From: Hyphomicrobiales bacterium
GTDB taxonomy: Bacteria; Pseudomonadota; Alphaproteobacteria; Rhizobiales; Rhizobiaceae
Reading direction: 5' to 3'
Length of the DNA stretch: 64,000 nucleotides
NCBI GenBank assembly: GCA_900466005.1
Contig: UEGQ01000003.1
Coordinates: forward strand, 372,001 to 436,000
Shown: positions 1 to 9,382 of the stretch, in pieces
Numbering within the stretch: position 1 is the first letter of the stretch
How the letters are laid out: each line of letters starts with the position of its first letter
Notes under the pieces: generated by a model
What the model saw: only the letters and a program-made list of their open reading frames with translations
What the model was told of the DNA's origin: nothing
Database searches by the model: none
Translations under genes and position numbers: made by a program

Positions 1-1395
1 CGACATGCGATGCTCCTCGCGGCGAAGGGTGGCGTCAGGCTCCATTCTCTTCCCGGCTATTATGGGCAGACCGTCGCAATCTTCGCGGCTATCCCCTCCT
101 TGGTCGTGCTTATCGCATGGCTGGTCGTGCAGCCTCTCCTCATCGAAACGCGCGTCAACGGCATGATTCCGGACAGCGTTGTCCCCGAAGGTGGCGCGCG
201 CAGCCTCGTTATGGCCGACGTTCGCCGGATCGCAGACGGTCTTGATGCGGTGCTCGCACGCGGCGGGATCAGCGAGAGCGAGCTTTCGCAAATGCGCGCG
301 GATGTCTCCAACGTACGGACTCTCCTGGCCGAAGTCGGCGTGGCGCTGGGCAGCGAGGTGCCGCCGCCGGTGTTCGAAGCGGCGAAGACCTATCGCCAGA
401 TCGCGAAGACCGGCACCATCATCACCGGCACCTTGGCCCTTGCATTGTCGATAGGCTTTGCTCTCTGGGCGTATCGCCGCATCACGCCGGATCTGCGCGC
501 CCGAAACATCAGCGAGCGCTTCGTGCGCGCCTTGCTTGTTTCGGCGTCGACCATCGCCATTCTGACGACGATCGGCATCATCGCCTCGCTGTTCTTCGAG
601 ACCTATTCCTTCTTCAGGATTTATTCGGCGCAGGACTTCTTCTTCTCGACTGTCTGGAATCCGCAATTTCGTGGCGGTTCGGAACTCGGTATCCTGCCGC
701 TGCTCTGGGGCACCTTCTATATTTCCCTCGTGGCGCTCGTCGTTGCCGTGCCGCTTGGCCTGATGATTGCGATCTACCTTGCCGAATATGCTGCGCCCTC
801 GGTGCGAAGCGTTGTGAAACCGGCAATCGAGGTCCTCGCCGGCATCCCGACGATCGTCTACGGCCTCTTTGCGCTTGTCACCGTCGGACCGTTTCTGCGC
901 GACTGGATCGCACAGCCTCTCGGCCTCGGAAATTCGTCGTCTTCGGTGCTGACGGCGGGCATCGTCATGGGCATTATGATCATACCGTTCGTGAGTTCGC
1001 TGTCCGACGACATTATCAACGCTGTTCCGCAGGCGCTACGCGACGGCTCCTACGCTCTGGGCGCCACGCAGTCCGAAACGGTGAAGCAGGTCGTCTTTCC
1101 GGCCGCTCTGCCCGGGATCGTCGGCGCCGTATTGTTGGCCGCAAGCCGCGCGATCGGTGAGACCATGATCGTGGTACTCGGAGCGGGTGCCGTCGCCAGA
1201 CTGTCGCTCAATCCATTCGAGGCAATGACGACGGTCACCGTGAAGATCGTCAGTCAGCTCACGGGTGACACGGAATTCGCAAGTCCCGAGACGCTGGTCG
1301 CCTTCGCCCTCGGCCTCACCCTTTTCGTCCTGACACTTGGGCTGAACGTGCTGGCCCTCTACATCGTGCGCAAATACCGGGAGCAGTACGAATGA
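1..1395 (+). CDS. pstC: Phosphate ABC transporter permease PstC (5' end outside window)
   Basis: Inner-membrane permease that pairs with PstA to form the channel of the high-affinity phosphate importer. The reading frame is open from the first base, and rhizobial PstC proteins carry extra residues before the LHSLPGYYG segment seen here, so the ATG at 10 is probably internal and the gene starts upstream. The visible part has an N-terminal hydrophobic segment, a soluble stretch (about residues 50-130), then the permease domain with the binding-protein-dependent transport signature near ALGATQSETVKQVVFPAALPG. It overlaps pstA by 4 bases (ATGA), which indicates translational coupling. pstS is not visible and may lie upstream. 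Confidence 0.95.
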   Translation, partial: RHAMLLAAKGGVRLHSLPGYYGQTVAIFAAIPSLVVLIAWLVVQPLLIETRVNGMIPDSVVPEGGARSLVMADVRRIADGLDAVLARGGISESELSQMRADVSNVRTLLAEVGVALGSEVPPPVFEAAKTYRQIAKTGTIITGTLALALSIGFALWAYRRITPDLRARNISERFVRALLVSASTIAILTTIGIIASLFFETYSFFRIYSAQDFFFSTVWNPQFRGGSELGILPLLWGTFYISLVALVVAVPLGLMIAIYLAEYAAPSVRSVVKPAIEVLAGIPTIVYGLFALVTVGPFLRDWIAQPLGLGNSSSSVLTAGIVMGIMIIPFVSSLSDDIINAVPQALRDGSYALGATQSETVKQVVFPAALPGIVGAVLLAASRAIGETMIVVLGAGAVARLSLNPFEAMTTVTVKIVSQLTGDTEFASPETLVAFALGLTLFVLTLGLNVLALYIVRKYREQYE

Positions 1396-2747
1396 CCGAC
1401 GTTTCCGCATTCGGCGCCTCGTCCGCCGAATCCCGTAGCAAGTCGCTGTTTGCTGCCGACGCACGAACCCGCCGACGCAATGCCGCCGAAGCGCGTTTCC
1501 GCATGATGGGCCGCATCGCCGTCGTCATCGGCATCGTCGCCCTTATCGGGCTGCTTGCGTCGATCCTGTCGAACGGCTTGTCTTCCTTCCAGCAGACATA
1601 TGTCTCTCTCGACATTTTCCTCGACCCCGCGAAGCTGGACAAGGCGGGCGACCGCAATCCGGAGGCGATCGCCAAGGTGTCGACCTTCGGTTATGCGCCA
1701 CTGATCCAGAAAGCTCTTCAGGATGCGATGACCGAGAAAGGTATTACCGGTGACGGGGTCAGTGCCAAGACGGCCGCGGAACTGATCTCCAAGGAGGCGC
1801 CGGCCGATTTGCGCAGGTTCGTTCTCGCCGATCCCTCGGCCATCGGTCGCACTGTCCGCTTCGATCTTCTCGCTGCGGGTCGAATCGACGGCTACTATAA
1901 GGGGCGCGTGACGATGGAGAGCGCCAAGCTCGACCGCAACATTTCCCCCGAGCAGTTGGCGCTGGCGGACAGGCTGAAGGAAGCAGGCATCCTGACGACC
2001 AATTTCAACTGGTCCTTCTTTACGGCACCGGACGCCTCCGACACGCGTCCGGAGGCAGCGGGTCTCGGCGTCGCCATCATCGGTTCCGCCTACATGATGC
2101 TCATCGTCTTCGTGCTCTCGTTGCCGCTCGGCGTCGCAGCCTCGATCTATCTCGAGGAATTCGCACCGCAGAACAAGTTCACCGACCTCATCGAGGTGAA
2201 TATCTCCAATCTCGCGGCGGTGCCCTCGATCGTGTTCGGCATTCTGGGGCTGGCGGTTCTCATAAACTTCGTTGGATTGCCGCAGTCGGCGCCGGTCGTG
2301 GGTGGCCTGGTACTCACGCTGATGACGCTGCCGACCATCATCATTGCCACGCGCGCTGCGCTCAAGGCGGTGCCGCCGTCGATCCGCGACGCAGCCCTCG
2401 GAGTCGGCGCCTCGAAGATGCAGGCGACGTTCCATCATGTGTTGCCGCTTGCAATGCCCGGCATTCTTACAGGAACGATCATCGGACTGGCGCGCGCGCT
2501 CGGAGAGACGGCTCCCTTGCTGCTCATCGGCATGGTCGCGTTCGTGCGCGAGTTTCCGGCGGCCCCGCCCGAGGGCTTTTTCGATCCGGCCTCCGCTCTC
2601 CCCGTGCAGATCTACAACTGGACCCAGCGCGGCGACCCCGCCTTCGTGGAGCGCGCATCCGGTGCGATCATCGTGCTCCTCGTATTCCTCCTGATGATGA
2701 ACCTGATCGCGATCATTCTTCGTCGCCGCTTCGAGCGCCGTTGGTAA
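1392..2747 (+). CDS. pstA: Phosphate ABC transporter permease PstA
   Basis: Second membrane subunit of the phosphate importer, 451 residues. It has an N-terminal membrane segment (about residues 35-60), a long soluble insert of about 170 residues typical of rhizobial PstA, and a C-terminal permease domain with five or so helices. The EAA-type loop reads [20 protein letters not shown] and couples to the ATPase PstB. The start ATG lies inside the pstC stop (ATGA), so the two subunits are translationally coupled. pstB follows after 11 bases. At about 450 residues it is longer than the roughly 300-residue enterobacterial PstA because of the soluble insert. Confidence 0.95.
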   Translation: MTDVSAFGASSAESRSKSLFAADARTRRRNAAEARFRMMGRIAVVIGIVALIGLLASILSNGLSSFQQTYVSLDIFLDPAKLDKAGDRNPEAIAKVSTFGYAPLIQKALQDAMTEKGITGDGVSAKTAAELISKEAPADLRRFVLADPSAIGRTVRFDLLAAGRIDGYYKGRVTMESAKLDRNISPEQLALADRLKEAGILTTNFNWSFFTAPDASDTRPEAAGLGVAIIGSAYMMLIVFVLSLPLGVAASIYLEEFAPQNKFTDLIEVNISNLAAVPSIVFGILGLAVLINFVGLPQSAPVVGGLVLTLMTLPTIIIATRAALKAVPPSIRDAALGVGASKMQATFHHVLPLAMPGILTGTIIGLARALGETAPLLLIGMVAFVREFPAAPPEGFFDPASALPVQIYNWTQRGDPAFVERASGAIIVLLVFLLMMNLIAIILRRRFERRW

Positions 2748-2758
2748 GAGGGCTGACA

Positions 2759-3568
2759 ATGAGTAACATGCCGACCACAATGACGACCACGACGAAGGCT
2801 GCAACAATGAACGAATCGAAGATCTCGGCCCGAAAGGTTCAGGTGTTCTACGGCGACAAGCACGCCATCAAGGATGTGGAGATCGAGATTCCGCCGCGTT
2901 CGGTCACCGCCTTCATCGGTCCGTCCGGCTGTGGCAAGTCGACTTTCCTGCGCTGCCTCAACCGCATGAACGACACGATCGCCAACTGCCGGGTCGAGGG
3001 GCACATCTCCATCGACGGCGAGAACATCTATGATCCCAAGGTGGACCCGGTTCAGCTGCGTGCCAAGGTCGGCATGGTGTTCCAGAAGCCGAACCCGTTC
3101 CCGAAGTCCATCTACGAAAACGTCGCCTACGGACCGCGCATCCACGGGCTTGCTCGCAAGAAATCGGATCTGGACGACATCGTCTCGTCGGCGCTGCAGA
3201 AAGCCGGCCTCTGGAACGAGGTGAAGGATCGCCTCGACGCTCCAGGCACAGGTTTGTCGGGCGGCCAACAGCAGCGTCTTTGCATCGCCCGCGCCGTCGC
3301 CGTCAGTCCCGAGGTCATCCTGATGGACGAGCCCTGCTCGGCACTCGATCCGATCGCGACGGCAAAGGTGGAGGAGCTCATTCACGAACTTCGCGCGAAC
3401 TACACCATCGTGATCGTCACGCATTCGATGCAGCAGGCGGCGCGCGTGTCGCAGCGCACGGCCATGTTCCATCTCGGCGAACTCGTCGAGGAAAACGACA
3501 CCGACAAGATGTTCACCAATCCCGACGATCAGCGCACGCAGGACTATATCATGGGCCGCTTCGGCTGA
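2759..3568 (+). CDS. pstB: Phosphate ABC transporter ATPase PstB
   Basis: Cytoplasmic ATPase that powers phosphate import through PstC/PstA. Walker A GPSGCGKS is at residues 54-61, the ABC signature LSGGQQQR follows, then Walker [14 protein letters not shown] and the switch histidine in VTHSM. I chose the ATG at 2759 because it has a GAGGG ribosome binding site a few bases upstream; the frame stays open from a TTG at 2741 with no such site. ATGs at 2768, 2780 and 2807 are further possible starts. 269 residues is normal for the family. It sits between pstA and phoU in the phosphate operon. Confidence 0.94.
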   Translation: MSNMPTTMTTTTKAATMNESKISARKVQVFYGDKHAIKDVEIEIPPRSVTAFIGPSGCGKSTFLRCLNRMNDTIANCRVEGHISIDGENIYDPKVDPVQLRAKVGMVFQKPNPFPKSIYENVAYGPRIHGLARKKSDLDDIVSSALQKAGLWNEVKDRLDAPGTGLSGGQQQRLCIARAVAVSPEVILMDEPCSALDPIATAKVEELIHELRANYTIVIVTHSMQQAARVSQRTAMFHLGELVEENDTDKMFTNPDDQRTQDYIMGRFG

Positions 3569-3612
3569 CGCCCCGTCCAACCGCGCAGACGCACTCATTC
3601 GAGGATCACGAC

Positions 3613-4326
3613 ATGTCATCGACCCACATCTACTCAGCCTTCGACGAGGAACTGAAATATCTGATGCGCCGCATCTCCGAGATGGGCGGACTCGCCGAGC
3701 AGATGGTGGGCGACAGCGTCCGCGCTCTGGTCCACGGGGACGCTGCGCTGGCGCACAAGGTGATTTCCGACGACGTCATTATGGACGCAGCCGAACGCGA
3801 AATCGGTGACAAGGCCGTCATCACGATCGCCCGTCGCCAACCCGTCGCCAGCGACCTTCGCGAGATCATCGGCGCGCTGAAGATCGCCAGCGACCTGGAG
3901 CGGGTCGGCGATCTCGGCAAGAACAACGCCAAGCGGGCGATGGCGGTGCAGAGCGCGGGCATCCCGCGCAAGCTCGCTCGTGGCATCGAGCACCTCTCCG
4001 AACTTGCCCTCGTACAGCTGAAGGAAGTCCTGGACGTCTACTCGACCCGTTCGGCGGAGAAGGCGAAGTCCGTCCGCGATCGCGACGACGAGATCGATGC
4101 TGTCTACACCTCCCTGTTCCGGGAGTTGCTGACCTACATGATGGAAGATCCCCGCAACATCACGAGCTGTACGCATCTTCTCTTCTGCGCCAAGAACCTC
4201 GAGCGGATCGGTGACCACGCCACCAACATCGCCGAAACCATCTATTACATGACCACCGGGGCCCAGCCGGAGGGCGAGCGTCCGAAGGAAGACCTGACGA
4301 CGGACGTCGGCGCGGTCACCGAATGA
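3613..4326 (+). CDS. phoU: Phosphate signalling protein PhoU
   Basis: Negative regulator that links PstSCAB transport activity to the PhoR/PhoB two-component system. 237 residues; two PhoU repeats of three helices each, both with a conserved metal-binding segment: DLRE in the first half (after RRQPVASDLREI) and the ERIGDHATNIAE motif in the second. It is preceded by a GAGGA ribosome binding site 6 bases before the ATG and starts 44 bases after pstB. Position between pstB and phoB is the standard rhizobial arrangement. Confidence 0.95.
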   Translation: MSSTHIYSAFDEELKYLMRRISEMGGLAEQMVGDSVRALVHGDAALAHKVISDDVIMDAAEREIGDKAVITIARRQPVASDLREIIGALKIASDLERVGDLGKNNAKRAMAVQSAGIPRKLARGIEHLSELALVQLKEVLDVYSTRSAEKAKSVRDRDDEIDAVYTSLFRELLTYMMEDPRNITSCTHLLFCAKNLERIGDHATNIAETIYYMTTGAQPEGERPKEDLTTDVGAVTE

Positions 4327-4351
4327 CGCTGCTGCAGAGGATAAGTGAGCG

Positions 4352-5035
4352 ATGCAGCCAAGGATAGTGGTAGTGGAAGACGAGGAGGCGCTGAGCGTAC
4401 TCCTTCGTTACAACCTCGAAGCCGAAGGTTACGAGGTGGAGACGATTCTGCGCGGCGACGAAGCAGAGCTGCGCCTCCAGGAAAGGGTTCCAGACCTCCT
4501 GCTTCTGGACTGGATGCTGCCGGGCGTCTCGGGGATCGAACTCTGCCGCAGGCTGCGTATGCGGCCGGAGACCGAACGCCTGCCTGTCATCATGCTGACC
4601 GCGCGCGGCGAGGAGAGCGAACGTGTGCGCGGCCTCGCCACGGGCGCCGACGATTACGTCGTCAAGCCGTTTTCGACGCCGGAACTGATGGCGCGCGTCA
4701 AGGCCATGCTGCGGCGTGCCCGTCCCGAAATGCTCTCGAGCGTCCTTCGCTGCGGTGACATCGAACTCGACAGGGAAACCCACCGGGTTCATCGCAAGAG
4801 CCGCGAGGTCCGCCTCGGGCCGACGGAATTCCGACTGCTGGAGTTCCTGATGACTTCGCCGGGCCGTGTCTTCTCTCGTTCGCAGTTGCTGGACGGCGTC
4901 TGGGGGCACGACATCTACGTCGACGAACGTACCGTCGACGTCCATGTCGGGCGTCTGCGCAAGGCGCTCAACTTCTCGAACATGCAGGACGTCATCCGGA
5001 CCGTGCGCGGCGCCGGATACTCGATGGAAGCCTGA
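4352..5035 (+). CDS. phoB: Phosphate regulon response regulator PhoB
   Basis: OmpR/PhoB-family transcription factor that activates phosphate-starvation genes by binding pho boxes. 227 residues: receiver domain with acidic pocket VVEDEEA (residues 7-13), phospho-acceptor Asp53 in LLLLDWMLPG, and Lys in DYVVKPF, then a winged-helix DNA-binding domain (about residues 130-227) with the R-T-V-D-V-H-V recognition region. It is the last gene of the pst-pho operon, 25 bases after phoU, and is followed by a strong terminator. No phoR gene is adjacent downstream; it may lie upstream of the window. Confidence 0.95.
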   Translation: MQPRIVVVEDEEALSVLLRYNLEAEGYEVETILRGDEAELRLQERVPDLLLLDWMLPGVSGIELCRRLRMRPETERLPVIMLTARGEESERVRGLATGADDYVVKPFSTPELMARVKAMLRRARPEMLSSVLRCGDIELDRETHRVHRKSREVRLGPTEFRLLEFLMTSPGRVFSRSQLLDGVWGHDIYVDERTVDVHVGRLRKALNFSNMQDVIRTVRGAGYSMEA

Positions 5036-5059
5036 TTTCAAATTGTATCAGGCATAAAA

Positions 5060-5090
5060 AAAACGGGCCGCGCGGCCCGTTTTCGTTTTC
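5060..5090 (+). terminator. Bidirectional intrinsic terminator after phoB
   Basis: A perfect 8-bp stem, ACGGGCCG at 5063-5070 and CGGCCCGT at 5073-5080, with a 2-base loop. On the plus strand it is followed by TTTCGTTTTC, and on the minus strand by a run of T from the A tract at 5056-5063. It sits between the converging ends of phoB and gcrA and can serve both. Confidence 0.88.
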
Positions 5091-5103
5091 TCTGGCCAGA
5101 GGC

Positions 5104-5628
5104 TTACCGTTCCGCCTTGCGGCGCTCGGAGACCGGCTGATAGGCGAGCTTGGCGTGATACTTGCAGTACGGCGAGGAATCGAGTGACTCGCAGCCGCAG
5201 AAGTGGAACTCGTCGCTCATCGGATCGCCGATCGGCCACTTGCAGGTGCGTTCGGTGAGCTCGGTGAGCCCAAGCCGGCGGGAAATCGGTATCACGACGT
5301 TCGAGGCCGGAACTGCGCGGATTTCCTCCAGGGCATCGATCTGGCCCTCTTCCTTCAGCATCGCTCCGCCTACCGGACGGGCGTTTGCGCGGGCGGGGAC
5401 GCGCGCTGCAAAGTTTGAGGGACGAGGGGCCGGGGCCGGACGTTTCGGCGTGCGAGCCGGCGCCGTGCCGCCGCCGGACTTCGCGCGTCCGGGCAGGTTC
5501 AGACGATGCACCTTGCCGATCACCGCATTTCTGCTGACGCCGCCGAGTTGTGCGGCGATCTGGCTTGCACTCAGGCCTTCGGCCCAGAGCCTCTTGAGTT
5601 TTTCGACGCGCTCATCTGTCCAGTTCAT
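5104..5628 (-). CDS. gcrA: GcrA cell-cycle regulator
   Basis: Alphaproteobacterial cell-cycle transcription factor that works with sigma-70 RNA polymerase at promoters carrying GANTC sites methylated by CcrM. 174 residues. The N terminus MNWTDERVEKLKRLWAEG followed by SASQIAAQLGGVSRNAVIGK (about residues 19-38) is the characteristic helix-turn-helix. A Pro/Ala-rich linker follows, and then the conserved C-terminal region with CKWPIGDP and FHFCGCES, a cysteine-rich block that binds the sigma factor in studied members. The start is well supported by the family N terminus. Its upstream DNA carries a CtrA box and a dense set of GANTC sites (separate entries). Confidence 0.95.
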   Translation of the reverse strand: MNWTDERVEKLKRLWAEGLSASQIAAQLGGVSRNAVIGKVHRLNLPGRAKSGGGTAPARTPKRPAPAPRPSNFAARVPARANARPVGGAMLKEEGQIDALEEIRAVPASNVVIPISRRLGLTELTERTCKWPIGDPMSDEFHFCGCESLDSSPYCKYHAKLAYQPVSERRKAER

Positions 5629-5661
5629 GCCATTATCTCCGCCATCGCGATTTTAACGGCA

Positions 5662-5859
5662 GAATCCGTCTCCGTTGCTTCGGACGAATCCGAAACAAGA
5701 CTTCCTCGATACTTTCGGTGACTACTTCTGCCGCATGCAATCTTTTAATGTAAATTTAACCTAGTGTGGCGCCGACTCCGTGACAAGAGTCGGAAGAATC
5801 AAGCGGAATCGATTTTCAAGTTTTCCCCAACTTGCTGGCTTTCGCCGGCCGCGAGAATC
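5662..5859. promoter_or_regulatory. Cluster of seven GANTC sites upstream of gcrA
   Basis: GANTC, the methylation target of the cell-cycle methyltransferase CcrM, occurs at 5662, 5686, 5774, 5787, 5796, 5806 and 5855, that is seven times in 198 bases. About one per 290 bases is expected at 62 percent GC. The sites at 5774 and 5787 form the arms of a 7-bp inverted repeat (CCGACTC at 5772-5778, GAGTCGG at 5787-5793). The cluster lies between gcrA and argD, and its role in methylation-dependent control of gcrA is inferred. Confidence 0.7.
5745..5759. promoter_or_regulatory. Candidate CtrA-binding site upstream of gcrA
   Basis: TTAA at 5745-5748 and TTAA at 5756-5759 are separated by exactly seven bases (TGTAAAT). 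This matches the full CtrA box TTAA-N7-TTAA. It lies about 117 bases upstream of the gcrA start codon. In Caulobacter, CtrA represses gcrA, so the site fits known circuitry. Binding here is inferred. Confidence 0.65.
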
Positions 5860-5914
5860 AAAGCTGTGAAAGGCGCTCGCGCGTCACAAAAATCCTTTGC
5901 GTGTCGCAGTTTTG

Positions 5915-5943
5915 TTGACAGCGCAGCGGGAAATGCTGATATT
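5915..5943 (+). promoter_or_regulatory. Candidate sigma-70 promoter toward argD
   Basis: A perfect -35 hexamer TTGACA at 5915-5920 and a weaker -10 GATATT at 5938-5943 are separated by 17 bases. The predicted start would fall near 5950, about 100 bases upstream of argD. The start would be almost at the foot of the hairpin at 5951, so a transcript from here would carry that hairpin at its 5' end. Confidence 0.4.
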
Positions 5944-5950
5944 GCCACCC

Positions 5951-5978
5951 GCCGCCGAAAGGCGGCATTTTTGATTTT
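5951..5978 (+). terminator. Terminator-like hairpin in the argD leader
   Basis: GCCGCC at 5951-5956, tetraloop GAAA, GGCGGC at 5961-5966, followed by ATTTTTGATTTTT. The shape is an intrinsic terminator, but it lies upstream of argD in the same direction with no gene ending in front of it. It could end a small RNA transcribed from the 5629-5950 region, or attenuate argD transcription. Confidence 0.5.
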
Positions 5979-6047
5979 TCCGGGACTTTTCTGGGAAGCC
6001 GGAAAGTCCGTGTTGACACAGATCGGTTGCGAAGGAGCTGTTCCACC

Positions 6048-7253
6048 ATGGCTGAAGCCACACCGCTTTACGAAACCTACCTGCGCGCGCCTCTGCGTTT
6101 CGAGCGCGGCGAAGGGGTTTGGCTTATCGCGGAAAATGGTGAGCGATATCTCGATTTCGCGGCGGGCGTCGCAGTGAACGCGCTGGGGCATGCCCACCCG
6201 CATCTCGTCGATGCGCTGAAGGCGCAGGCCGAAAAGGTGTGGCATCTGTCGAACCTCTACGAGGTTCCGGGCCAGGAAACGCTCGGCAAGCGGCTGACGG
6301 AGGCGACCTTCGCCGACAAGGTGTTCTTCACCAACTCAGGCGCCGAGGCGCTGGAATGCGCGATCAAGACCGCGCGCCGCTACCACTTTTCGAAGGGGCA
6401 CCCGGAAAAGTTCCACATCATCACCTTCGAAGGTGCCTTCCACGGCCGCACGCTTGCGACGATCGCCGCAGGAGGGCAGGCGAAGTATCTCGAAGGTTTT
6501 GGGCCCAAGGCGCCGGGCTTCGACCAGGTGCCCTTTGGTGACATCGAGGCAGTGAAGCAGGCTATCACCGAGAACACGGCCGCGATCCTCATCGAGCCGG
6601 TGCAGGGCGAAGGCGGCATTCGTACGGCCTCCAATGAGTTCCTGCGGGCGCTTCGCCAGATCTGCGACGAGAAGGGGCTGCTTCTCATCCTCGACGAGGT
6701 CCAGTCCGGCGTCGGTCGTACGGGCAAGCTTTTCGCCCACGAGTGGGCGGGCATTACGCCCGACATCATGGCAGTTGCCAAGGGCATCGGCGGCGGCTTT
6801 CCGCTGGGCGCCTGCCTTGCCACGGCGGAAGCCGCTTCCGGAATGAAGGCCGGCACCCACGGCTCCACCTACGGAGGCAATCCGCTGGCGATGGCCGTCG
6901 GCAACGCCGTACTCGACGTCATTCTCGCGGATGGCTTCCTGGAGCATGTGCGCGACGTGGCGTTGGTCTTCCGGCAGGGCCTGGCGGCACTCCACGACCG
7001 CTTTCCCGATGTCGTCGAGGAGATCCGCGGCGAAGGCCTGATGCTCGGCATCAAGGCGAAGGTGCCGAACGCGGAATTGTTGCAGGCGATGCGCGCCGAG
7101 CACATTCTCGGTGTCCCGGCCGGTGACAACGTCATTCGTCTTCTGCCGCCGCTCATCACGACCGCCGAAGAAGCGCGCGAGGGCCTCTCGCGGATCGAAC
7201 GCGCAGCCGAGCGGGTCCATGGCGCCCACGAAAAGCAGGCGGCGCAAGCCTAA
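6048..7253 (+). CDS. argD: Acetylornithine aminotransferase ArgD
   Basis: PLP-dependent class III aminotransferase that makes N-acetylornithine from the semialdehyde in arginine biosynthesis; family members often also act on succinyldiaminopimelate. 401 residues. PLP-site residues are visible: NSGAEA (about 97-102), Asp216 in LILDEVQSG, and the Schiff-base lysine Lys245 in AVAKGIGGG. The ATG at 6048 is chosen over an in-frame TTG at 6027 because the AGGAG at 6033-6037 has proper spacing to it and the protein then begins at the usual family position. argF follows after 27 bases, so the two probably form an operon. Confidence 0.94.
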   Translation: MAEATPLYETYLRAPLRFERGEGVWLIAENGERYLDFAAGVAVNALGHAHPHLVDALKAQAEKVWHLSNLYEVPGQETLGKRLTEATFADKVFFTNSGAEALECAIKTARRYHFSKGHPEKFHIITFEGAFHGRTLATIAAGGQAKYLEGFGPKAPGFDQVPFGDIEAVKQAITENTAAILIEPVQGEGGIRTASNEFLRALRQICDEKGLLLILDEVQSGVGRTGKLFAHEWAGITPDIMAVAKGIGGGFPLGACLATAEAASGMKAGTHGSTYGGNPLAMAVGNAVLDVILADGFLEHVRDVALVFRQGLAALHDRFPDVVEEIRGEGLMLGIKAKVPNAELLQAMRAEHILGVPAGDNVIRLLPPLITTAEEAREGLSRIERAAERVHGAHEKQAAQA

Positions 7254-7280
7254 GCAGCAGAAATTCAGACAGGTTTCCCA

Positions 7281-8198
7281 ATGGCATCTCCGAAGCATTT
7301 CCTCGACCTCTCGGCCGTTTCGTCTGCCGATTTGCGTACCATCATGGATGACGCCCGCATTCGAAAGCAGGCGACAAAGGCTGGGACGGCGGACAAGCCG
7401 CTTGCCGGCAAGATGCTTGCGATGATCTTCGAGAAACCGTCGACGCGCACGCGCGTGTCCTTCGACGTCGGCATGCGCCAGCTCGGTGGTGAGACACTCT
7501 TCCTTTCGGGCACGGAAATGCAGCTCGGCCGTGCCGAAACGATCGGTGACACCGCAAAGGTCCTCTCGCGTTACGTGGATGCGATCATGATCCGCACGAC
7601 CGATCATTCGCGTCTCCTGGAGATGGCAGAGCATGCGACTGTTCCCGTCATCAACGCGCTGACCGACAGCACGCACCCTTGCCAGATCATGGCCGACGTC
7701 ATGACCTTTGAGGAGCATCGCGGTCCGGTGAAGGGCAAGACGCTCGCCTGGACCGGCGACGGCAACAATGTCCTGCATTCTCTCGTCGAGGGCGCCGCCC
7801 GCTTCGGTTACCGCATGAACATGGCCGTGCCGCTCGGGTCCGAGCCGGACGACAAGTACCTCAACTGGGCCCGCGACAACGGCGGCGAAATCATGCTTTG
7901 CCACGAGGCGGAGCGTGCCGTGGAAGGTGCTGACGCCGTCATTACCGATACCTGGATTTCGATGAACCAGGAGCACAAGGCCAGGGGGCACAACGTCTTC
8001 CAGCCCTATCAGGTGAACGGGGCGCTGATGGCGCACGCAAAGCCCGACGCCCTCTTCATGCATTGCCTGCCCGCGCATCGCGGCGAGGAGGTCACCGACG
8101 AAGTGATCGACGGCCCGCAGTCCGTCGTGTTCGACGAGGCGGAAAACCGGCTGCACGCACAGAAGTCAATCCTTGCCTGGTGCCTTGGTGCGATCTGA
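7281..8198 (+). CDS. argF: Ornithine carbamoyltransferase ArgF
   Basis: Joins ornithine and carbamoyl phosphate to give citrulline in arginine biosynthesis. 305 residues, normal for the anabolic enzyme. The carbamoyl-phosphate loop STRTR is at residues 54-58, the ornithine loop and HPCQ-type segment appear as [10 protein letters not shown], and the catalytic HCLPA motif (Cys262) is near the C terminus. It follows argD on the same strand. The argD-argF-hslO order is common in rhizobia. Confidence 0.95.
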   Translation: MASPKHFLDLSAVSSADLRTIMDDARIRKQATKAGTADKPLAGKMLAMIFEKPSTRTRVSFDVGMRQLGGETLFLSGTEMQLGRAETIGDTAKVLSRYVDAIMIRTTDHSRLLEMAEHATVPVINALTDSTHPCQIMADVMTFEEHRGPVKGKTLAWTGDGNNVLHSLVEGAARFGYRMNMAVPLGSEPDDKYLNWARDNGGEIMLCHEAERAVEGADAVITDTWISMNQEHKARGHNVFQPYQVNGALMAHAKPDALFMHCLPAHRGEEVTDEVIDGPQSVVFDEAENRLHAQKSILAWCLGAI

Positions 8199-8321
8199 CG
8201 TCGCTTGCCCGGGTTTGCAGCCTCCGGCTTGATCTTCTCGCCAAGCGACCCCATGTGAGCGGTAAATTGGGGGCCTATGCACCCCCGGAAGTCAAGCGCC
8301 TGCGGCGCAAGGAGTACAATA

Positions 8322-9311
8322 ATGGCAGACAGGGCCACTGAACTCGGCGAATTCGGTTTCGCCGGCGATGACCGCGTTGTTCCGTTCCAGGTGGAAGGGC
8401 TCGACGTGCGCGGCCGGGCCGTGCAACTCGGCCCGCTGGTCAATACCATTCTCGCGCGGCACGACTATCCGGCTCCCGTCGCCCGTCTTCTGGCGGAGGC
8501 GATGGTTCTCACCGTGCTGATCGGTACCTCGCTCAAGTTCGAGGGCAAGTTTACCGTCCAGACGAAGGGTAACGGGCCGGTGGATCTGCTGGTCGTCGAC
8601 TTCGCGACGCCGCAGGACGTGCGCGCCTATGCCCGCTTCGACGAGGATGCGCTGAAGGCCGCGGTCGAGGAGGGCAGGACGTCCCCCGAGGCCCTGCTCG
8701 GCGAAGGCGTGCTCGCATTCACCATCGGTCAGGGCAGCTTCATGCAGCCTTATCAGGGGATCGTGCCCCTCGACGGTACGTCGCTCGAGGAAATTGCCGG
8801 GGTTTATTTCCGTCAGTCGGAACAGATCCCGACGCGGGTGCGCCTCGGCGTCGCCGAGTTCTTCGATCGCGACGAGGACGGACATCCGCGCCGCGGCTGG
8901 CGGGCCGGGGGCCTCTTGGCCCAGTTCCTGCCGGAAGCGCCGGAGCGGATGCGTCAGCCGGATCTGCACGGCGGTGACGGAGACGAAGGCGGGCATGTTT
9001 TCTCTGAGGATGATGCTTGGTCGGAAGCGCAGGTGCTGGTCGACACGGTCGACACGGATGAGCTTACCGATCCGCAGATCGGCATAGAGCGGCTGCTGTT
9101 TCGCCTCTTCCATGAGCGCGGTGTGCGGGTTTACCAGCCACAGCCGGTTTTCGATCGGTGCAGCTGCTCGCGAGAGAAGGTGAAGGGCGTCCTGAAGAGC
9201 TTTTCCGATGAGGAGATCGAGCAGAGCCAGGAAGACGGGGCGATCACCGTCACCTGCGAATTCTGCTCGACCACCTACCGCTATGAAGCGGCCGAGGTTC
9301 GTGAAGGCTGA
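8322..9311 (+). CDS. hslO: Redox-regulated chaperone Hsp33
   Basis: Cytoplasmic holdase chaperone that becomes active when oxidised. 329 residues. The C-terminal zinc redox switch is intact: CSC at residues 280-282 and CEFC at 312-315. The N-terminal domain has the family pattern including the NTIL..HDYP..V..LL segment. The start at 8322 has AAGGAG eight bases upstream; an earlier in-frame ATG at 8277 has no such site and adds unconserved sequence. Followed by a clear terminator. Confidence 0.94.
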   Translation: MADRATELGEFGFAGDDRVVPFQVEGLDVRGRAVQLGPLVNTILARHDYPAPVARLLAEAMVLTVLIGTSLKFEGKFTVQTKGNGPVDLLVVDFATPQDVRAYARFDEDALKAAVEEGRTSPEALLGEGVLAFTIGQGSFMQPYQGIVPLDGTSLEEIAGVYFRQSEQIPTRVRLGVAEFFDRDEDGHPRRGWRAGGLLAQFLPEAPERMRQPDLHGGDGDEGGHVFSEDDAWSEAQVLVDTVDTDELTDPQIGIERLLFRLFHERGVRVYQPQPVFDRCSCSREKVKGVLKSFSDEEIEQSQEDGAITVTCEFCSTTYRYEAAEVREG

Positions 9312-9319
9312 AATTGATG

Positions 9320-9352
9320 ACGGCACCGTCCAGACTGGCGGTGCCGTTCTTC
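9320..9352 (+). terminator. Intrinsic terminator after hslO
   Basis: A 9-bp stem, ACGGCACCG at 9320-9328 and CGGTGCCGT at 9339-9347, with a 10-base loop and a short T-rich tail TCTTC. It lies between the converging hslO and apaG genes. Confidence 0.65.
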
Positions 9353-9382
9353 ATTGCGGTTGGGTACTGGGTCCGCCCGGCC

